64,000 nucleotides of DNA, taken from NCBI GenBank assembly GCA_965153455.1, contig OZ234499.1, positions 1,488,001 through 1,552,000 of the forward strand, written 5' to 3'. The first letter of the stretch is position 1; the number at the start of each line of letters is the position of its first letter. Below are positions 48,133 through 62,133 of this stretch, piece by piece. Source of the DNA: Sphagnum compactum. Its lineage: Eukaryota > Bryophyta > Sphagnopsida > Sphagnales. Position numbers and translations under genes: made by a program. The notes below the pieces were generated by a model. That model was given only the letters and a program-made list of their open reading frames with translations, did not search any database and was not told where the DNA came from.

Positions 48133-51018
48133 GAACATTTTTTCTTGCATAAAAATGGTTTTCAAAGTTGAACCTACAAATCCTAAACTAATATCACATG
48201 CAATGAATAATCATATTGTACCTATGTGATAACCAAAATTCTCAAGACCATTGGCATGACTTTCTTGAATAAACATGTTCATTGTTGACAAACTCAAGAC
48301 CCATAAACTAAACATCCAAAACCATTGGCATGATTTTTTTGAATAAAGATGTTTATTGTTGACAAGTTCAATACCCATAAACTAAACATCCAAATTCAAT
48401 ATGCTCCCACATCCATAAATTAGTAATTATAAGGATGCAAGTAGGTCAACGTCATTCCCAAAGGAGAAAATCAAATGAAAAAAAAAAAGATGTTTGCTTA
48501 TAAATGTTTACCCAACCATGATAAATACAAGTCCCAATTGCATGTGTGCCATTTTTTCTATAACTCATATTTCCATAATGTCTTTCTCAATGTTTATATC
48601 ATGTGTAAACTATTGACATCAAGATGGTTGTGAAAATTTGTATAATGATAATGTTAAAAAGCTTGTTCACATAATTCTTGACAAATTATTTTTAAAAATT
48701 GACTTGTTCTATGAGGATTTCAACTAGGCATCAAATCTATTTACCACATTTGGTTTTTACCTTGGTTTTTGGCTCCCAAACACTTTGGTAGACCACGTGA
48801 CCCAAATATTTCATATGGGTCTAAAATTAATGACATTTGTTAAATGTGATTTCAATGGGCCATTCATGTTATGCATTCAAACACTTCCCATAGATGCTCC
48901 TTGAAGGTTGAATTCACCTCATGATATCATCATCATGTATAACACATGGCAAATTCATCACATGTGTGTTCATTCATCAATACTATTTACAACTCAATAA
49001 TCAACATTGTTCATTGAATCACACAATGAACAAAAAGACATTTGATGAAAATGAGACTATAATGAGTGAAAAAGTGATGATATGTTCCTAAAATCCAACA
49101 TTTCAACATCTCATTTCCACTTGAAGGTAAACTTAGCACATTTTGTTGTTCAAATAAAACTTAAAGTGTGAAGATTAATGGTGGTTCAACAAATACAATA
49201 ATGTATACAAAATTGAGGATGTATATATGAGGAAGAATGTTGTTAAAGCAATGATGTGAGGATGACTAAAAACAAAGCAACATAGGTAAGTCAAATGATG
49301 GGTTACCAAGTAACTACAAAAGTGGGGAAAATCCAAAAATAGTACGAAAGAGCAAGTAAATTACTCATTTTGCATAGTTAATTATTGATAAATAATGTAG
49401 GTGCAAAACAACTTGCATTTTGCTTATTCCAATTTTTCCGAAACAAACACAAAATAGGGAATGCAAAACAAGGGAATTTTTTTGAATTGATTTTGGTTCA
49501 TCTTATGTCAAAAAATCCAATCATTTGGAAAAGCTTCTTTTAAAATGTTCCTTCCACCTATTTTACATTCCTAACATCTAATATTTCTACCATTCTTTTC
49601 ACGATGTTTAGATTCAAGCACTCATTGAAGTTCAAGTCCTAAAGAGTGATAGCTTCAACTTCTCATGGTGGATGTAACCCATGAATTCCCATGAACATTC
49701 CGAGCAATACCAAAATGTTTGGCCTTAAAATTTTGAAATTCACACCATCAATTAATATTTTTTTCTCAAGTTTCTTCCAAACATGAAGAACATTATGCAC
49801 CCACTATAAAAAATCCATGTCCAAAAGAGAAAAACAAGACCCACTCTTGTGTGTTGCAACTACATAAGCCTCATTAAAATAAAAGATGTACCTCCCATGT
49901 CTCATGGATGAAATTTTTATTTAAAACAATAGAACCATATTCAATTTAGGTTCCAAAAAGAATGCTAATATTAAAAAAGATTAAATACCTAACATGATCA
50001 AAAGACAAAATGTTTAGGCACATTAGGAAAATCATTGTCTACAAATTGCATTTTAGGTTTTTTTTTACGCATGAATCTCATTTTTGGATTATGGATATAA
50101 GGCTATGCTCTAAGGTATTATATACATTAGTAATACACATGAATTTATATTTTTCTAATGGGTGGAAGAAATTGGGATAAGCAAAGGTGCTTTCCTTCAA
50201 ACATTTAAACCTTGGAATCATGGTCACCTTGCAAGTATGTTTGGGTTGAATACCCCACTAGGCCTCCATGTTCAAGATATATATATTATAGTCAACCCAA
50301 TTACAATTTGTGTCATTGGGTACGACCATACAAGGTTATGTTGGTACTTATGAGTGACATTATATGATTAATGGAAGTTATTTTTGTGTTCCCTTTTTGT
50401 TATATTTTTTTCCATTGACATTTCAATTATATTATGTTGCAAATGCACCCAAAGTTTTAAAAAAATGTCATTGACATTCACTTAATTAGTTATAAATGCC
50501 ATAAACTAATTGATAAGTTTTCATACCCACTGTTTTTTTTAAAAAAAAATCATGTCTCTTAGACCTTAATTAGTTCAGGCACTTGTGTGTGCTAATTGTT
50601 TCTATTCTGAAAGGTTGTTATCTCAAAAACAAATCTTTCTTCTTTTCAACAAGGTTATTTCAAGGTTTTATTTCCATTTGATATCCGCACCCAATTAAAA
50701 TTCAAAATTATTTACAATATTATTTTTTGCAACTAGTGCACATCAACCAAAATTAAACACTTTATATTAATCAATATGTAAAGCCAATCAAAATAAATAG
50801 TTTGCCCAGAAAATAAAGCTTGATTATTGTCTTATTAAAAAACTTGTACTTATATAGTTAAAGAGCTTGGGTTGGTGTAAAAAAGAATATCAAACTTGAT
50901 CCAAGTTTGTGTTTCAATTTTAGCAAGAGACCAATGTGCATTTTATAAGTTAGATGGCTTTAGCAAATTCTTGAACTTCCAATCTACATACCCCAAAACA
51001 ACCTAGACTTAGATCATG
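48133..51018. other. AT-rich intergenic stretch
   Basis: A short direct duplication is visible at 48241-48390 (AACATGTTCATTGTTGACAA and AAGATGTTTATTGTTGACAA, each followed by AACTAAACATCCAAA). No gene is recognised. Confidence 0.45.
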
Positions 51019-52141
51019 TGTGACCGGTGTTAGGGTGGTTGGACGGGGACCTTGTGACGGCTCCTGGGTTTGTGAATCTGATCTTTTGCTTTAGGATTAA
51101 AGGAATTAAACACGCCGCAATGTGGACGTGATGGGGGCGGCGAGTTTATGATTTTGGGGACGTGCAACCTGTAACGGTGCATGGGAGGCTTGTGCGAGAA
51201 GCCATGCACATAACGGCCGAAATGTTGAAGCGGTGGGCTCCTGATGAAGAAGGGATTGGCTGATCTGTGTAGGGACATTCTGGGCTGTTAGTTTTTGCAA
51301 TGTAGTGTTCTCTCTGGTGTGCTAGAGCTGCTTAGCTAGTCGCTGATTTTCTTCCGCTGCGCCAGCTTCTTGCGAGGTGGCTGTGTAATCTCCTGATGCG
51401 ATATGCAGGCAAGGTGATGCTGAGGGCTGATGAGAATTCTGAGGGGTCCGAGCCTTAGATGTGTGGCAGGTAGACGAGAAGGAAAGGATCTGTTGAGCGG
51501 AATGTGTTTCTGAGGGAGGTTTGGTTTGTGTCTGATTTGTGATCAGCAGGGTGTTAGTTGATAGAAAATGAGAGGATAGGAGGGATCTGTGTCTGCAGCT
51601 CTGTAATGTGGATGTGATGGGGCTGTCATTGTGAGGGGTTGCGTTATGAGCTTGGCTCATTGTTGGTCCGTGTTAACGATCTCAGAGGGTGTCTGGGTTC
51701 TGGGTTTCCAATTGTGGAGAGTGAGAGCAGTGCACTGAGGCAGAGTAGGTACGTGGTTTAGAGGCTCTTCGGACTGAGTGAACATAGAGGGATCTGACCT
51801 CGCACGCATCACCGGAAGCTCCTGTTGCAATCAGGATGGTGTGCATTGTAGATCGGACATGAGACAGTCCCAGATTTGCTAATCTAATTCGGAGCACAGA
51901 AAGATCTGCTCCCTGTATTCCGATGTGTTGATCTTGCTTTTGTTTGAGCTGATCATCCTTGCTGAAGAGTCAGGTGTTGTATACTGATGAGTTCTGCAGA
52001 TTGTTAGGGTGGGAATTGTGGTGCAGGTCAGAGCATCGGGAGATCGGATCCGATCTGGGTCTGGGCGCTCGCCATGTCCGGTTGCCTCTGTGTTGGTGTA
52101 TCGCTTTCTCACTAACTCTCTCCCCTTTCTTTTTGGTGACA
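51019..52141. mobile_element. Probable solo LTR of a retrotransposon
   Basis: A 1.12-kb island, clearly richer in G and C than both sides, starts TGTGACCGG and ends GGTGACA, giving the TG...CA ends and short imperfect inverted tips (TGTGACC/TGTCACC) of LTRs. CATG flanks it on both sides (51015-51018, 52142-52145) as a 4-bp target duplication, where 5 bp is more usual. No gag-pol or second LTR lies near. The - strand open frames across it (for example 51322-51660) share no motif and are by-products of composition. Confidence 0.5.
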
Positions 52142-52145
52142 CATG

Positions 52146-53739
52146 GACTTGAACTTGTTTAATTCCATGAACCTGGACAACATTGACTTGAACCTAATTG
52201 AAATTTATAAATCACACATTCATTTTCACTAATTTCAATTTCTGTAAAATGGTTTGAATTTTTTGAAAAGTTGCAAAATCAATGAAAATTTTAAGAAGTG
52301 GCCCTCTTTCCAAGGTGAACAATATAAGGAAATCGTAAGATGAAAATAGATGAAGTTGATTGTTTTCGTTAGGCTAGACATTCAAGGAAATTATAGGATG
52401 GAGATTCAACCAAGTTGACCTCACTTCCTTCAGCAAGCATTCAGGGAATTAATTGCATAGTAAGGAAAATTTGATGAATTCGGCATCCCTTCCCAAACGA
52501 AGGTGGATGCAAGGCTTTGCCAAGCAAGTATCAAAGGAAGCTTATAACAAGTTGGTCAATTTTTTCAAGGAAATAATATAGTGGTCCAAGATATTGAATG
52601 AACCCCAAATTTGAAGAAATGAGACAATGGATGAAAATCTATAAAAGTTGGCCGACCACCATAGGAAATGGGGCAATGTACTTCCCAGTCAAGTTAGGCA
52701 GTTTACTATCTAATATTTGTCAACTAAAAACATTTCCAACAATGTTTCGTGTATGACCTTGAAAAAATATTTCTTATATTTAAATTTTAGTTATTTATTT
52801 TTTTCCAACTCCACCCACAAAACTGAAATTGGGATTGCAAATAGGTGGGAAATTACCTGGACCAATCAAACTAATTAGCCAATCAAAAACATGGAGTAGT
52901 CAATAAATACCATTCGGTGGGGCATGCAAAAAGAAAAATTGACCATATATTTAGTAATAATTTCAAACTGGCCTAATAGGTCCTTTATCTTTTGTATATT
53001 TAGATTTGACTTGGGTGGATTTTGGTGTGATACATCCTTGCTTAATGGGAAAACATTTTCAGGACAATTCAACAAGTAACTCAAAGTTTATAAAAAACCT
53101 ATATATACATACATAATAGGGGACACACTATGGTTGGTTTGCCCCCACCCCCCAAATTTTCTGCTTCTGAAATTTTGGCAAAATTAGTCACATTTTTGAT
53201 ATTTAGAAATTCAAAAAAACCTTAAAAAAAGAAATAGAAATGTTGCTAGGCACCAATCTTTTTTTTTCTGCAAATTTTTTTGATGTGACAAATTTATAAT
53301 GGAATCACAGTTAAAAATTGATGATCTTTGGGGGTTTTATGTTTTAACCTTAATTTGAATTTCTTTTGGAAAGAAATCACAAATCTGTTTGATTAGCTAG
53401 TCATAAATATAGAAGGATGCTTGAGATGTTATGGATTGATTAACATTTAATCTACATCGCACATTAATTGAAAAATAACATTGGTGAATAATAAGGTTGT
53501 TGCTTCAAAAAAGTTCCATTTGGCTAAATCCAAAATAGAAAAATTGAAACAGCCATGGTGTGGGGCCAAGTTAAGGGATCCACCACCATATACCCTTCTG
53601 AATGGGTGAATGCCAGGTTTGAGTTACTGGTATTAAGCTAATTAAGCCCTTAAACCAACATACATAAATTTGGAAATAACAATTATAATTTTTGGCTTTT
53701 AGGCTTGTAATTTTAAACATAATAAGACATAACTATCAC
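52146..53739. other. AT-rich intergenic stretch
   Basis: No supported gene. A degenerate repeated phrase of about 60 bp occurs near 52300-52500 (CCTTCC..CAAG, AGGAAATTATAGGATG). Confidence 0.4.
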
Positions 53740-53960
53740 ATGTGCCACTCCAACATTCCCAGACTTTAATAGCTTTCCAGGACTTATTTGCCCCATTTCT
53801 ACAACAGGTTCTAGTAGGTAGCCAAAATCTGTAAAAATCCTCATAATTTTTTGTTTTCACGTTTGATCTATAGCCAAATTTGGCTAAATATTATTGTGAA
53901 AGATTGTTAGTTTTGCTACACTCCAGAAATTGAAAAACTTCCATAGAATGGACATCTATT
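53740..53960. repeat. Dispersed repeat, copy 1 (with 61690-61880 and 63690-63800)
   Basis: Shared phrases are TAGTAGGTAGCCAA (against CAGTAGGTAGCCAA at 61770) and AGCCAAATTTGGCTAAATAT (against GCCAAATTTGGCTAAATATA at 63754). The copies are short and diverged. Confidence 0.55.
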
Positions 53961-56900
53961 TACCAATGTTTTAGGGGTATAAATGAAGCAACCTAGGTAT
54001 ATTGCACTAATATGATGAATACTGGTATTGAACGACATACCACTTGGGTAATGATTTGAGGCAATATTAATCTTATACCCCCCATATACCAGGCAAAAAT
54101 CGACTCGAAATTGGTGTGAAAGTGTTTTCCAAGTATCAATTCAAGCACCTACCAAATATGAAAAAAACCAAAAGCCCCCCCCCCCAATACTAGGACCAGT
54201 CTGTAAGTTCAAATGTCCTTAGGTAGTCCATAACCCATACAAGTACAACATTATGGACGTTACTATTTACCCAAATTTACCCTATATTTTCTTTCCCCAA
54301 CATTTAAAATCCGAGTTAAATATTGCCACTTGAGAGGCCTCACTCAAGAAGATGAATGTGTTCGGTAAATCCCAAGGGTGGGGCATTTCTAAAATAAGGA
54401 GCCTAGTGGGAAGAGGCAATAACCCAGTCTCCTCCCATGCATTTTGGGAAGTCACCCACTCTAGGGCTTTATCCATTGTAAAGCATGAGGTTTAAATTAT
54501 CATGAACTTAGATTCTTAGTGGGGTTCTCACACCTACTTTAGTGTTGTGTGTATAAATATTAATAGTTATATATATGATGTGTAAACCTTGCGTAAGTGC
54601 ATATATTATATACCTTTAATAAATACCCAGTTGCAAACATATTAATTAGTTGTGGGTACATCCAAAGGTGGGAGCATCCCAAAGCTCTATTTTATTTTAT
54701 TTTGCAATGGGTTGCTTTAATTGGCCCTTTAGAAAAAATTCCCCAAAATTTTTGGGCAAAGGATATGGGACAAATTGTGGTGTTATTCTAGAAAATGTTT
54801 TTGAGTGCATTTTGTCTCACCTCATTGCTTAAGTAGAATTTCTATTCCTATTTGTGTTCATCACCATTTTTTTAATCTAGGACTATAAAAGAGCTTGGGT
54901 ACTTATTATGATTCATATTAATTAGTTTAATTGGTTGTCATGAATTCCAAAACACAAATGTTTTGAAGATTTTTATTTTATATTATATTATATTTTTTAT
55001 TTGCTTCAATGGGCCACTTTGATTGGCCTATCAATAAAAACATTCTGACATGTAAAATCATATAAGTGTAATTGTTTTACACTTACACTATCTTCCATGG
55101 CTTAAAATAGAGGTACATGATTTTACATTTAAACATCCCATGTTCTACATTTACACTTACATGAAGTGTAAGTGAATTTCATTATGGCACTTACAATTAT
55201 GTAGAGTGTAAGTCCTAAACCATGTATATGCACAACATTAACCATCTCCTTCAAAGTGGGATGGAAATCATACGTACTTAATTTCCCTCCCACTCTTAAA
55301 GAGCCAGTGTAAGATCCCTTCTCTTTTCTAGGAGGGATATTCATGGATACATATAAGGTGTTTTCCAGAAACACTAGATAATATCTCTGAGTGCCTTATT
55401 TACCCTTGTAGGTGTTGGTTCACCAAGGGCCTTAGTTCACAATCTAATGTGCATGGATTTTTCTTTTGAACTATTCTTCTATGAAGATGTATTGTAGCAT
55501 GGTAATACATTGTGATTTTTATTAATTAGTTGTGATGACTCCCAAAGTTCAATTTTTTTCCTTTTGCAATGAACATCTTTGATTAACCCATCACAAAAAA
55601 TAATGAAGTTTTGAGGAATTCCAAAATAGATACACCCTACTCCTACTTGTACGGGTTTACAAGAATAAAACTTAAGGCAAGGGATATGAGATCAAATAAG
55701 TGACTATTGTAATTACTTTGTTTTCTATTATGCAAAGAGAACTTTTGAGTAGACATGTTGCACATATATCAATGGCTACTTTGATTAGTTGAAATCAAAT
55801 TCTTTCTTGTTCACCTATATTTTCAAACCTCTTGAAAAAGAAAGCCCACATCTCAGACCCAACTGCTGATTCTTTCACCAAAACCACCAATTTTTTAATT
55901 TCTTGAGAACCCATAACCAATTTTTTTTAAATTCTGAAAGTATTAAAGAATCAAATCTAGAGGTTCCAACATTTTGAAATATCGCAATAAGAAGTTCTTT
56001 GAATTTTAAAATTTTAAAACTCGGAACCAGAGGTTTTCTAATCAAGAACCAACCAACATTGGTTAAAACCACTGTGGGGGCGATTCTTTGAACTTTTTTA
56101 ATAATCTGTAAATTCTAGGTATTTTGAAATTTTGGAATCGAAGAAGTGGTAGTTTTGGGCATTTCAAACCCCTCAAAGAATTCTCAAGTTTTAATGAAAG
56201 AACTGGTAGTTTTTTAGGTGGTTATTTGACCTTTTCAAATATTTGAAAACCATAGTTATATGCATGAACTGGGATTTTAAAATCACCATGACTATTAAAG
56301 ATTGATACTTGGTGAGTGTTTGATGCAGTTTCTAACAACCACCTCACACTGATTACAACCAATGTTGGGTTGGGCAGTTCTTTTTTTGAGAACTAAAAAT
56401 TAGTGGGTAAGGATACAGGTAACCTTGATTAACAAGTCGAAACTATTTATCTTACAAAATTTTGAATAAGATATTCATGGAATTTCATCTATGGCATCCA
56501 AATGCTTCAAAGAAATTCATCCCATATCATGGATTAATTTTATCCATTCAACATAATCTATCAAGTTCCATTTCTCCCCATTTTATTTGATGGATAGTTT
56601 CCAAGGGTGTAGTCACAATCAAATGAGCTGAAAAGGGTGTCAGAGGATGAAGAAAAACAATAAAATTGGAAACATATTTATGTTTTATCATTTAAAAGCA
56701 TGACAATCATGGGAAGTTGTTCCTTTTTTATTGCTCCATTTGATAAAATTTTAAGTTTAAGTTTTCATTTAGAATTTTTGAAAGTGAAAACCTATTGTGT
56801 TAAAAAGAATCAATCTTGCAAAGGACTATGAAAAGGATTCATATAATATAAAAAAATTGATGTGAAAAAATAAAGAAGATAAAGAACTGTTAGGCACATT

Positions 56901-57910
56901 AAAAAAAACTCATACTAAAATTTTAAAAAATTAAAGAATTTTTTAAAATTGATTTAGAATTTTAGAATTTCAAAAGTCCTTTACTACATATAAATGGGGT
57001 ATAATGTACATGATGTGGTAAAAACATTTCTAGCTTATTATACAAAAAAACATAAAAAATTAATTTCTAATTATGATTTGAAATGTTATCATTTTTAAAA
57101 ATGAAACACTAAATTTATAAAGAATCAACACACTTTCAAAAATTGATATTTATTAAAAAGTTGTAAACAAAAAAGCAAGTCATGTATTTAGAAAGTTATA
57201 AGCATTTATTATAACAAATTGCAAAAAAAATTGTTTAAAAATTAATTTGTATGAAAAATTTATTTTTTTAACAAAAAGATATGCAATCCTTTTCTTAAAT
57301 AACGATGTTGGCTCACTTGATCTTGTTTACACCTTATCCATTAAAATTTAGTTGACATGTACGAATTGAGTTTATCCCATTACAATCACAATCATCTATT
57401 GTGTTTCATTAACTATCATCGATTTTATGTGGGTATTAATTATGTTAAAAAAGAGCTTTGGAAGAAAGTTTTGCAAACAACAAAATCTATATTATTGTAT
57501 GTAGAGATGCCAACCTCCAAATGCTACCAGTAACCATCTTGCATTTGAGATTGACATGTCAATCTAATCCTCGTTAACCCCACCCATATTTACAAAGAGA
57601 AAGATTCCTTTTACAAGGGTCCAATCCATGGTGAATTTGGATCTAATTCATGATGAACCTTAACTCCAATTTGACTTCAAAACACTTAAACCACTTTGCT
57701 TGCTTGCATTATGCAAGTTCAAATTGGTTGAATGTCTTTCATTAACAAATTATCATGTTATATTTGAATTTAGTATTTTGGCTATCTGGACTCTATCACA
57801 ATTATCAATGAGGTCAAAAGTGCAGTAAAGGCTTATGAAAATTTCATGGCATGTCTTAGAAGTTTCTGTTGGAAGAATTTAATTTGTACAATAATACATT
57901 TGTACATAAT
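53961..57910. other. AT-rich intergenic stretch
   Basis: It includes a run of eleven C at about 54175-54185 and, near 55050-55215, a cluster of ACTTACAC/GTGTAAGT phrases in both orientations with a TGTAAAATCA/TGATTTTACA inverted pair. A repeat of the 43940 type lies at about 56900-57040. No gene is recognised. Confidence 0.4.
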
Positions 57911-58800
57911 CTATCTATGAAGAAAGGTTTGTTTGTTTTGTTTTGTTCTATTCTGTTTTGTACCGAAGAAATCCACTGAACTGGAATGCTTCAGATTGTG
58001 TTCTCAGGTTCTTTCGAAAGCTCTCGAGGAGGAGGGGTGCATGGGCTTGGTTCCATGACGTTTGGACTTGCGGTGCAAAAGTTCTTGAATATTGAATGAT
58101 TTTTTCACTGAAAATTAAATTAAGTTGTAGCTGAAAATTTCAGAGGGATTGGAATGTGCCTTTGGTGTTGTCGGAAAGATCTTGATGAGCAGGATTTAAT
58201 GGAATTTATTTGGTAAGATCTGGATTCAGAATGTGGGAGATATTGATTTTTAAGTGATTTCTATTGCTGAAAATTCAAATAAATTCCAAAAAACCAGGTT
58301 TTGGAAGGAAAAATCAGTTGAGAGTGTAGTCACACTTGGGCCAACAGCACTGGCCACACTAGTCTATCTATGAAAGAAGGTAGTTTGTTTTGTTTTGTAC
58401 TTATGAGATCCACTGAACCGAGATGCTTCAGATTGTGTTCTTGGTCTCTTTGGAAAGCTCAGGAGGAGGAGGGGTGCATTGGCTTGGTTTCATGGTGTTT
58501 GGACTTGTGGTCTAGAAGTTGTTGAATATTGAATGATTTCTTCACTGAAATTAAATTAATTCGTAGCTGAAAATTTTGGAGGAATTGGAATGTGCCTTTG
58601 GTGTTGTAGGAAAGATCTTGATGAGCAGGATTTAATGGAATTTATTTGGTAAGATTTGGATTCAAAATGTGGGAGATATTGATTTTAAAGTGATTTCTGC
58701 CACATAAAATTCAAATAAATTCCAAAAAACCAGGTTTTGGAAGGAAAAATCAGTGGAGGACCTTTTAACACTTGGGGCAAGGGCACAGGCCACACTAGTA
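57911..58800. repeat. Tandem duplication, two units of about 440-450 bp
   Basis: Copy 1 (57911-58362) and copy 2 (58363-58800) both start CTATCTATGAA and end GGCCACACTAGT. Shared stretches include GCTTCAGATTGTGTTCT, AGGAGGAGGGGTGCAT and GATGAGCAGGATTTAATGGA. The offset is 452 at the start and 437 later, so copy 2 lacks about 15 bp in the TTTTG-rich start. No protein is apparent. Confidence 0.92.
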
Positions 58801-59889
58801 GACATGAAAACAAGCAAAAACAAAAATGATTCACAAGTCACATCATATATATTCATGAATGTAAGCCATACTAAGGATTGTCTTATCTCTTACAACTTCC
58901 TGTATGTCAAAAATTGTCATGCAAGTACGTTGCATTCAACTTAAAGCCACATAAGAATGCCCAAATACAAGCAATTAATGTTCAATTGCAGCCAAAGAGA
59001 AAAAAAAATTCTTAACAATATTTACACTAAACCCTTTTTACACACTTGCAATACATGTGAGAATAATAAAAAATGAAAAAAGCATAAATATCATCAAAAT
59101 TATTCTTCCTATTAAATAGTTATCAATTGTTTCATGCATAAGGGTTTACAGGGGGTTTTGCACTTGACTCCTATTTCTTAGTACACAAGTCTTTTATTAG
59201 TTTTACTCAAGGGGAAGATGGTTTAAATATATGTAAGATTCCAGACAACATTTGGCTCGAACTAGGAACTAATTTGTGAGGAGACAATTGAGAGATTGAC
59301 CTAGACTCTCTAGACTATTTCATGAAGTTGGTGTGATGTAACACTTGTTTACGCATTTGTATAATGGTGCAAGAAAATTTTGAAAAAAAGAAAAGTTAAT
59401 GATAATTAGTTCGAAGACAATTGTTCCAAAGGGGACAATTATTACACTTGGTCATGATTATTTTTGGTCATCTTGAAAGCTAATTGTCAATGCTACAATT
59501 CACATCATTGCAATCTGCAAATTGCATTATTTTTGAGAAGTTTTTTTTCTTTTGTTTGAAAAATTATCATTAAATTCTCTCATCCTTTCTCCCCATAGTT
59601 ATAGTGGGTGACTTGATTGAAAATGTGCTCAAACAAAATGCTCTAAAAGCACCCAATATTTTGATCCTATTTGTAAACAAAAAGAAGATGAAATCTCACC
59701 AAAATCCCACATTATATGGTTCACAATTTGATCACATGTGATAAATCAAATTGTCGAAAAAATGGGCATTTATCTTTAAAGGATGAAAATAATTTTAAAC
59801 AAAACTATTTTTGCACCAGGTGTCTAGTGAAGATAATTATTGTGTACAAATTTCAGGATTAAACATGCTCATTTACTATTTTGAAACCA
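58801..59889. other. Intergenic, nothing recognised
   Basis: AT-rich with no frame of note. Confidence 0.45.
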
Positions 59890-60000
59890 GTTTTACCCAT
59901 GAAGTTAAATCCCAAAGGGTGGAAGAGGCTGCCTGAACCCCCCACCAATCTAGTAGTTACTATCGTTATGTGTTGGGGGGGGGCATGAGGCTAGGGGAAG
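59890..60000. repeat. Dispersed repeat, copy 2
   Basis: CATGAAGTTAAATCCCAAAG and the following 90 bases match 41520-41630 with scattered changes. A run of nine G sits where copy 1 has GTGGGG. Confidence 0.7.
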
Positions 60001-62031
60001 GAAAGTAGACACCAAACTTTATAGGAGCAAGTCCAAAGTGGATATTACCCAATTGTAATAAAACCATTGGACCCTATTTGGCACTAGAGGAACATTGTGG
60101 TTTAGGGAGTTATGACAAATTTGGCAAGGGGGTGTTGCTTCAGTTATAGTTTTTATGCTTTACCCAAGGTAATTCTATGCTGCCCAGGGCTAGAAGGACA
60201 AAACTTTAAATGACTTCATTGGATACTATAAGAACTGGTCCCAACTTTTTTTTGAAAAAACTGACCATGCTTGTCGGATGCTTGACATCTACTGATCAAA
60301 TTTGGCATATATATATTCATAGGTGTCTTGCATGTTTTCTTTTTAAGGTCCACTTTGTACATGTAAATTTGACCATCCCATTTGGTTTGCAAGTGTTGAG
60401 TGTACAAAGGATACAAAATATTTTAAAATTATTTTCTTGTATTTGTACACAACCTATGTATGTGCAATGCAAAGCTCAATTATCACACATTGGAAGTATT
60501 CCTTGTGCACTTTTGGCTCCCCAAACAAGGTTGGGAAGTGTGTGGGCACCTTTTTGTAAAGCATGAACGGTTGTACATGTATTGGGCATGAGAACCATTT
60601 ACTCCAATGGCGGTGAAATGTTTTGAACATCATCATGATTAATTTGGCTTTATATCCATACAAAATTTTAATTAAAATTTAAAATTTAAACTTTAAAACT
60701 CAACATGCAAATATAAAATTGTAGACACTGGGGGTTAAATAGACACTTGTGGTGTTATGAGTTAAGATAACATAATCATTTTGAGCAAATCATGGACACA
60801 TTCACTTTGTCTTTAAAATTAGATAAAGATGCCATATGGTTCCACCATGTTTTTCCATTTTGGTTGGACTGGTCATTAAAGGCCTGACCACTACATGATG
60901 AAGGCATATGGACCTGTTCAAAATCTTGAAGACTATCACCAATTTGCAAAAATATAAGATTAAAAAGTGATCAACTTGAATATGAGTAAAATGCTCAAGG
61001 ATTAATCAAAGGTAACCCATCTATCTGCATATTGATTTAGTTTCATTTGTGTTGGCAAAAGATGTTCACTAATTCATTGATCAGAAATGCTTTTCATTTG
61101 GTTTATTACAGACCTCACTTACTGTAACATGCCCAAAACGTCTTAGTTGGTCTACTAGGGCCTAATTCATGTTGCAACTACTGTCTTCACTATTGATTCG
61201 ACGTAATATCATTATTATCACCGTCCTAGGTACCTGTGAGCCTGCAACAATAGCACTTGCAAACTACCACCCATTGCACCTTAAGGAAATAAATCTACAA
61301 ATGTTGAAGGTTACATAGTGCATACCCCAAGACCAATGAGTTTTTTGGGTGCAAAATCTGACAATTTACATGAAATTTACAAATAAAAAGTTGTGTAAAT
61401 GATGGTTTTTGTGGGGTCCATAGTCAAAAATAAAAGAGGATGTCTCAATTGTTATGGATGAGTGCCATTTTTTTCTCCATCTTCTGATTGATGAAAGTCA
61501 TTTTCACCTACATCTTGTCCTGGACAATCCTCACACTGGTAGCACCTACACTAGTAGTACAGTCATGGGAGAAGTCTGTATAAATGATGTGACCTGTGAT
61601 GTAAGTAGTGTATGTGAACCAATGGTGTGGCTCACAATGTTTTCTTTTACTTGCAAATTTTGAACAAATTTTGAACTAAATTATATGATTTCATGCAGAA
61701 AATTGGCCCAAATTTGCCAGATGCTGAAGGAAAAAAATTCCAAAAAGACCACATTTTTATGATAAGTTCCAGTAGGTAGCCAAGAATATACAAGGGTTCC
61801 ATTTTTTTCCTACTTCCATATGTAGATGTAGCCAAATTTGTTTAAACTATTTTTTGGATAATCTCCACATTTGACTACATCACAAAATCCTTAAAAAGAA
61901 ACCCCCATGGTTCCCTGTGTTTGAGTTCTATCCACGTGCATCCGATTTTAGAAATAGATTGTGAAGAATCACAAATCACATGCTATTATGGGACTTTGAG
62001 TTTATAGCAGGGCAGGAACACAGTGGACTTT
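60001..62031. other. Intergenic, no supported gene
   Basis: The open frame of 118 codons at 60210-60566 has no motif. A decayed repeat of the 53740 type lies at 61690-61880. Confidence 0.4.
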
Positions 62032-62133
62032 GATGTGGAATGCCACTTCTTGAGCTATTTTGCCACATTCATTTTGCCCCTTTGTCAGGTAGATAACTAT
62101 GCCAAAATAGCTCAAGAAGTGGCAATCCACATC
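62032..62133. repeat. Foldback with 33-bp arms and 36-nt loop
   Basis: The left arm 62032-62064 (core TGCCACTTCTTGAGCTATTT) and right arm 62101-62133 (core AAATAGCTCAAGAAGTGGCA) pair with 31 of 33 matches. The arms are short and nearly perfect, like a young microRNA-type hairpin or a small foldback element. No target or flanking promoter is evident. Confidence 0.9.

Noticed and set aside
51322-52142. - strand frames in the GC-rich island
   Set aside because: Frames are long because GC-rich DNA has fewer stops; LTR-like ends explain the segment better.
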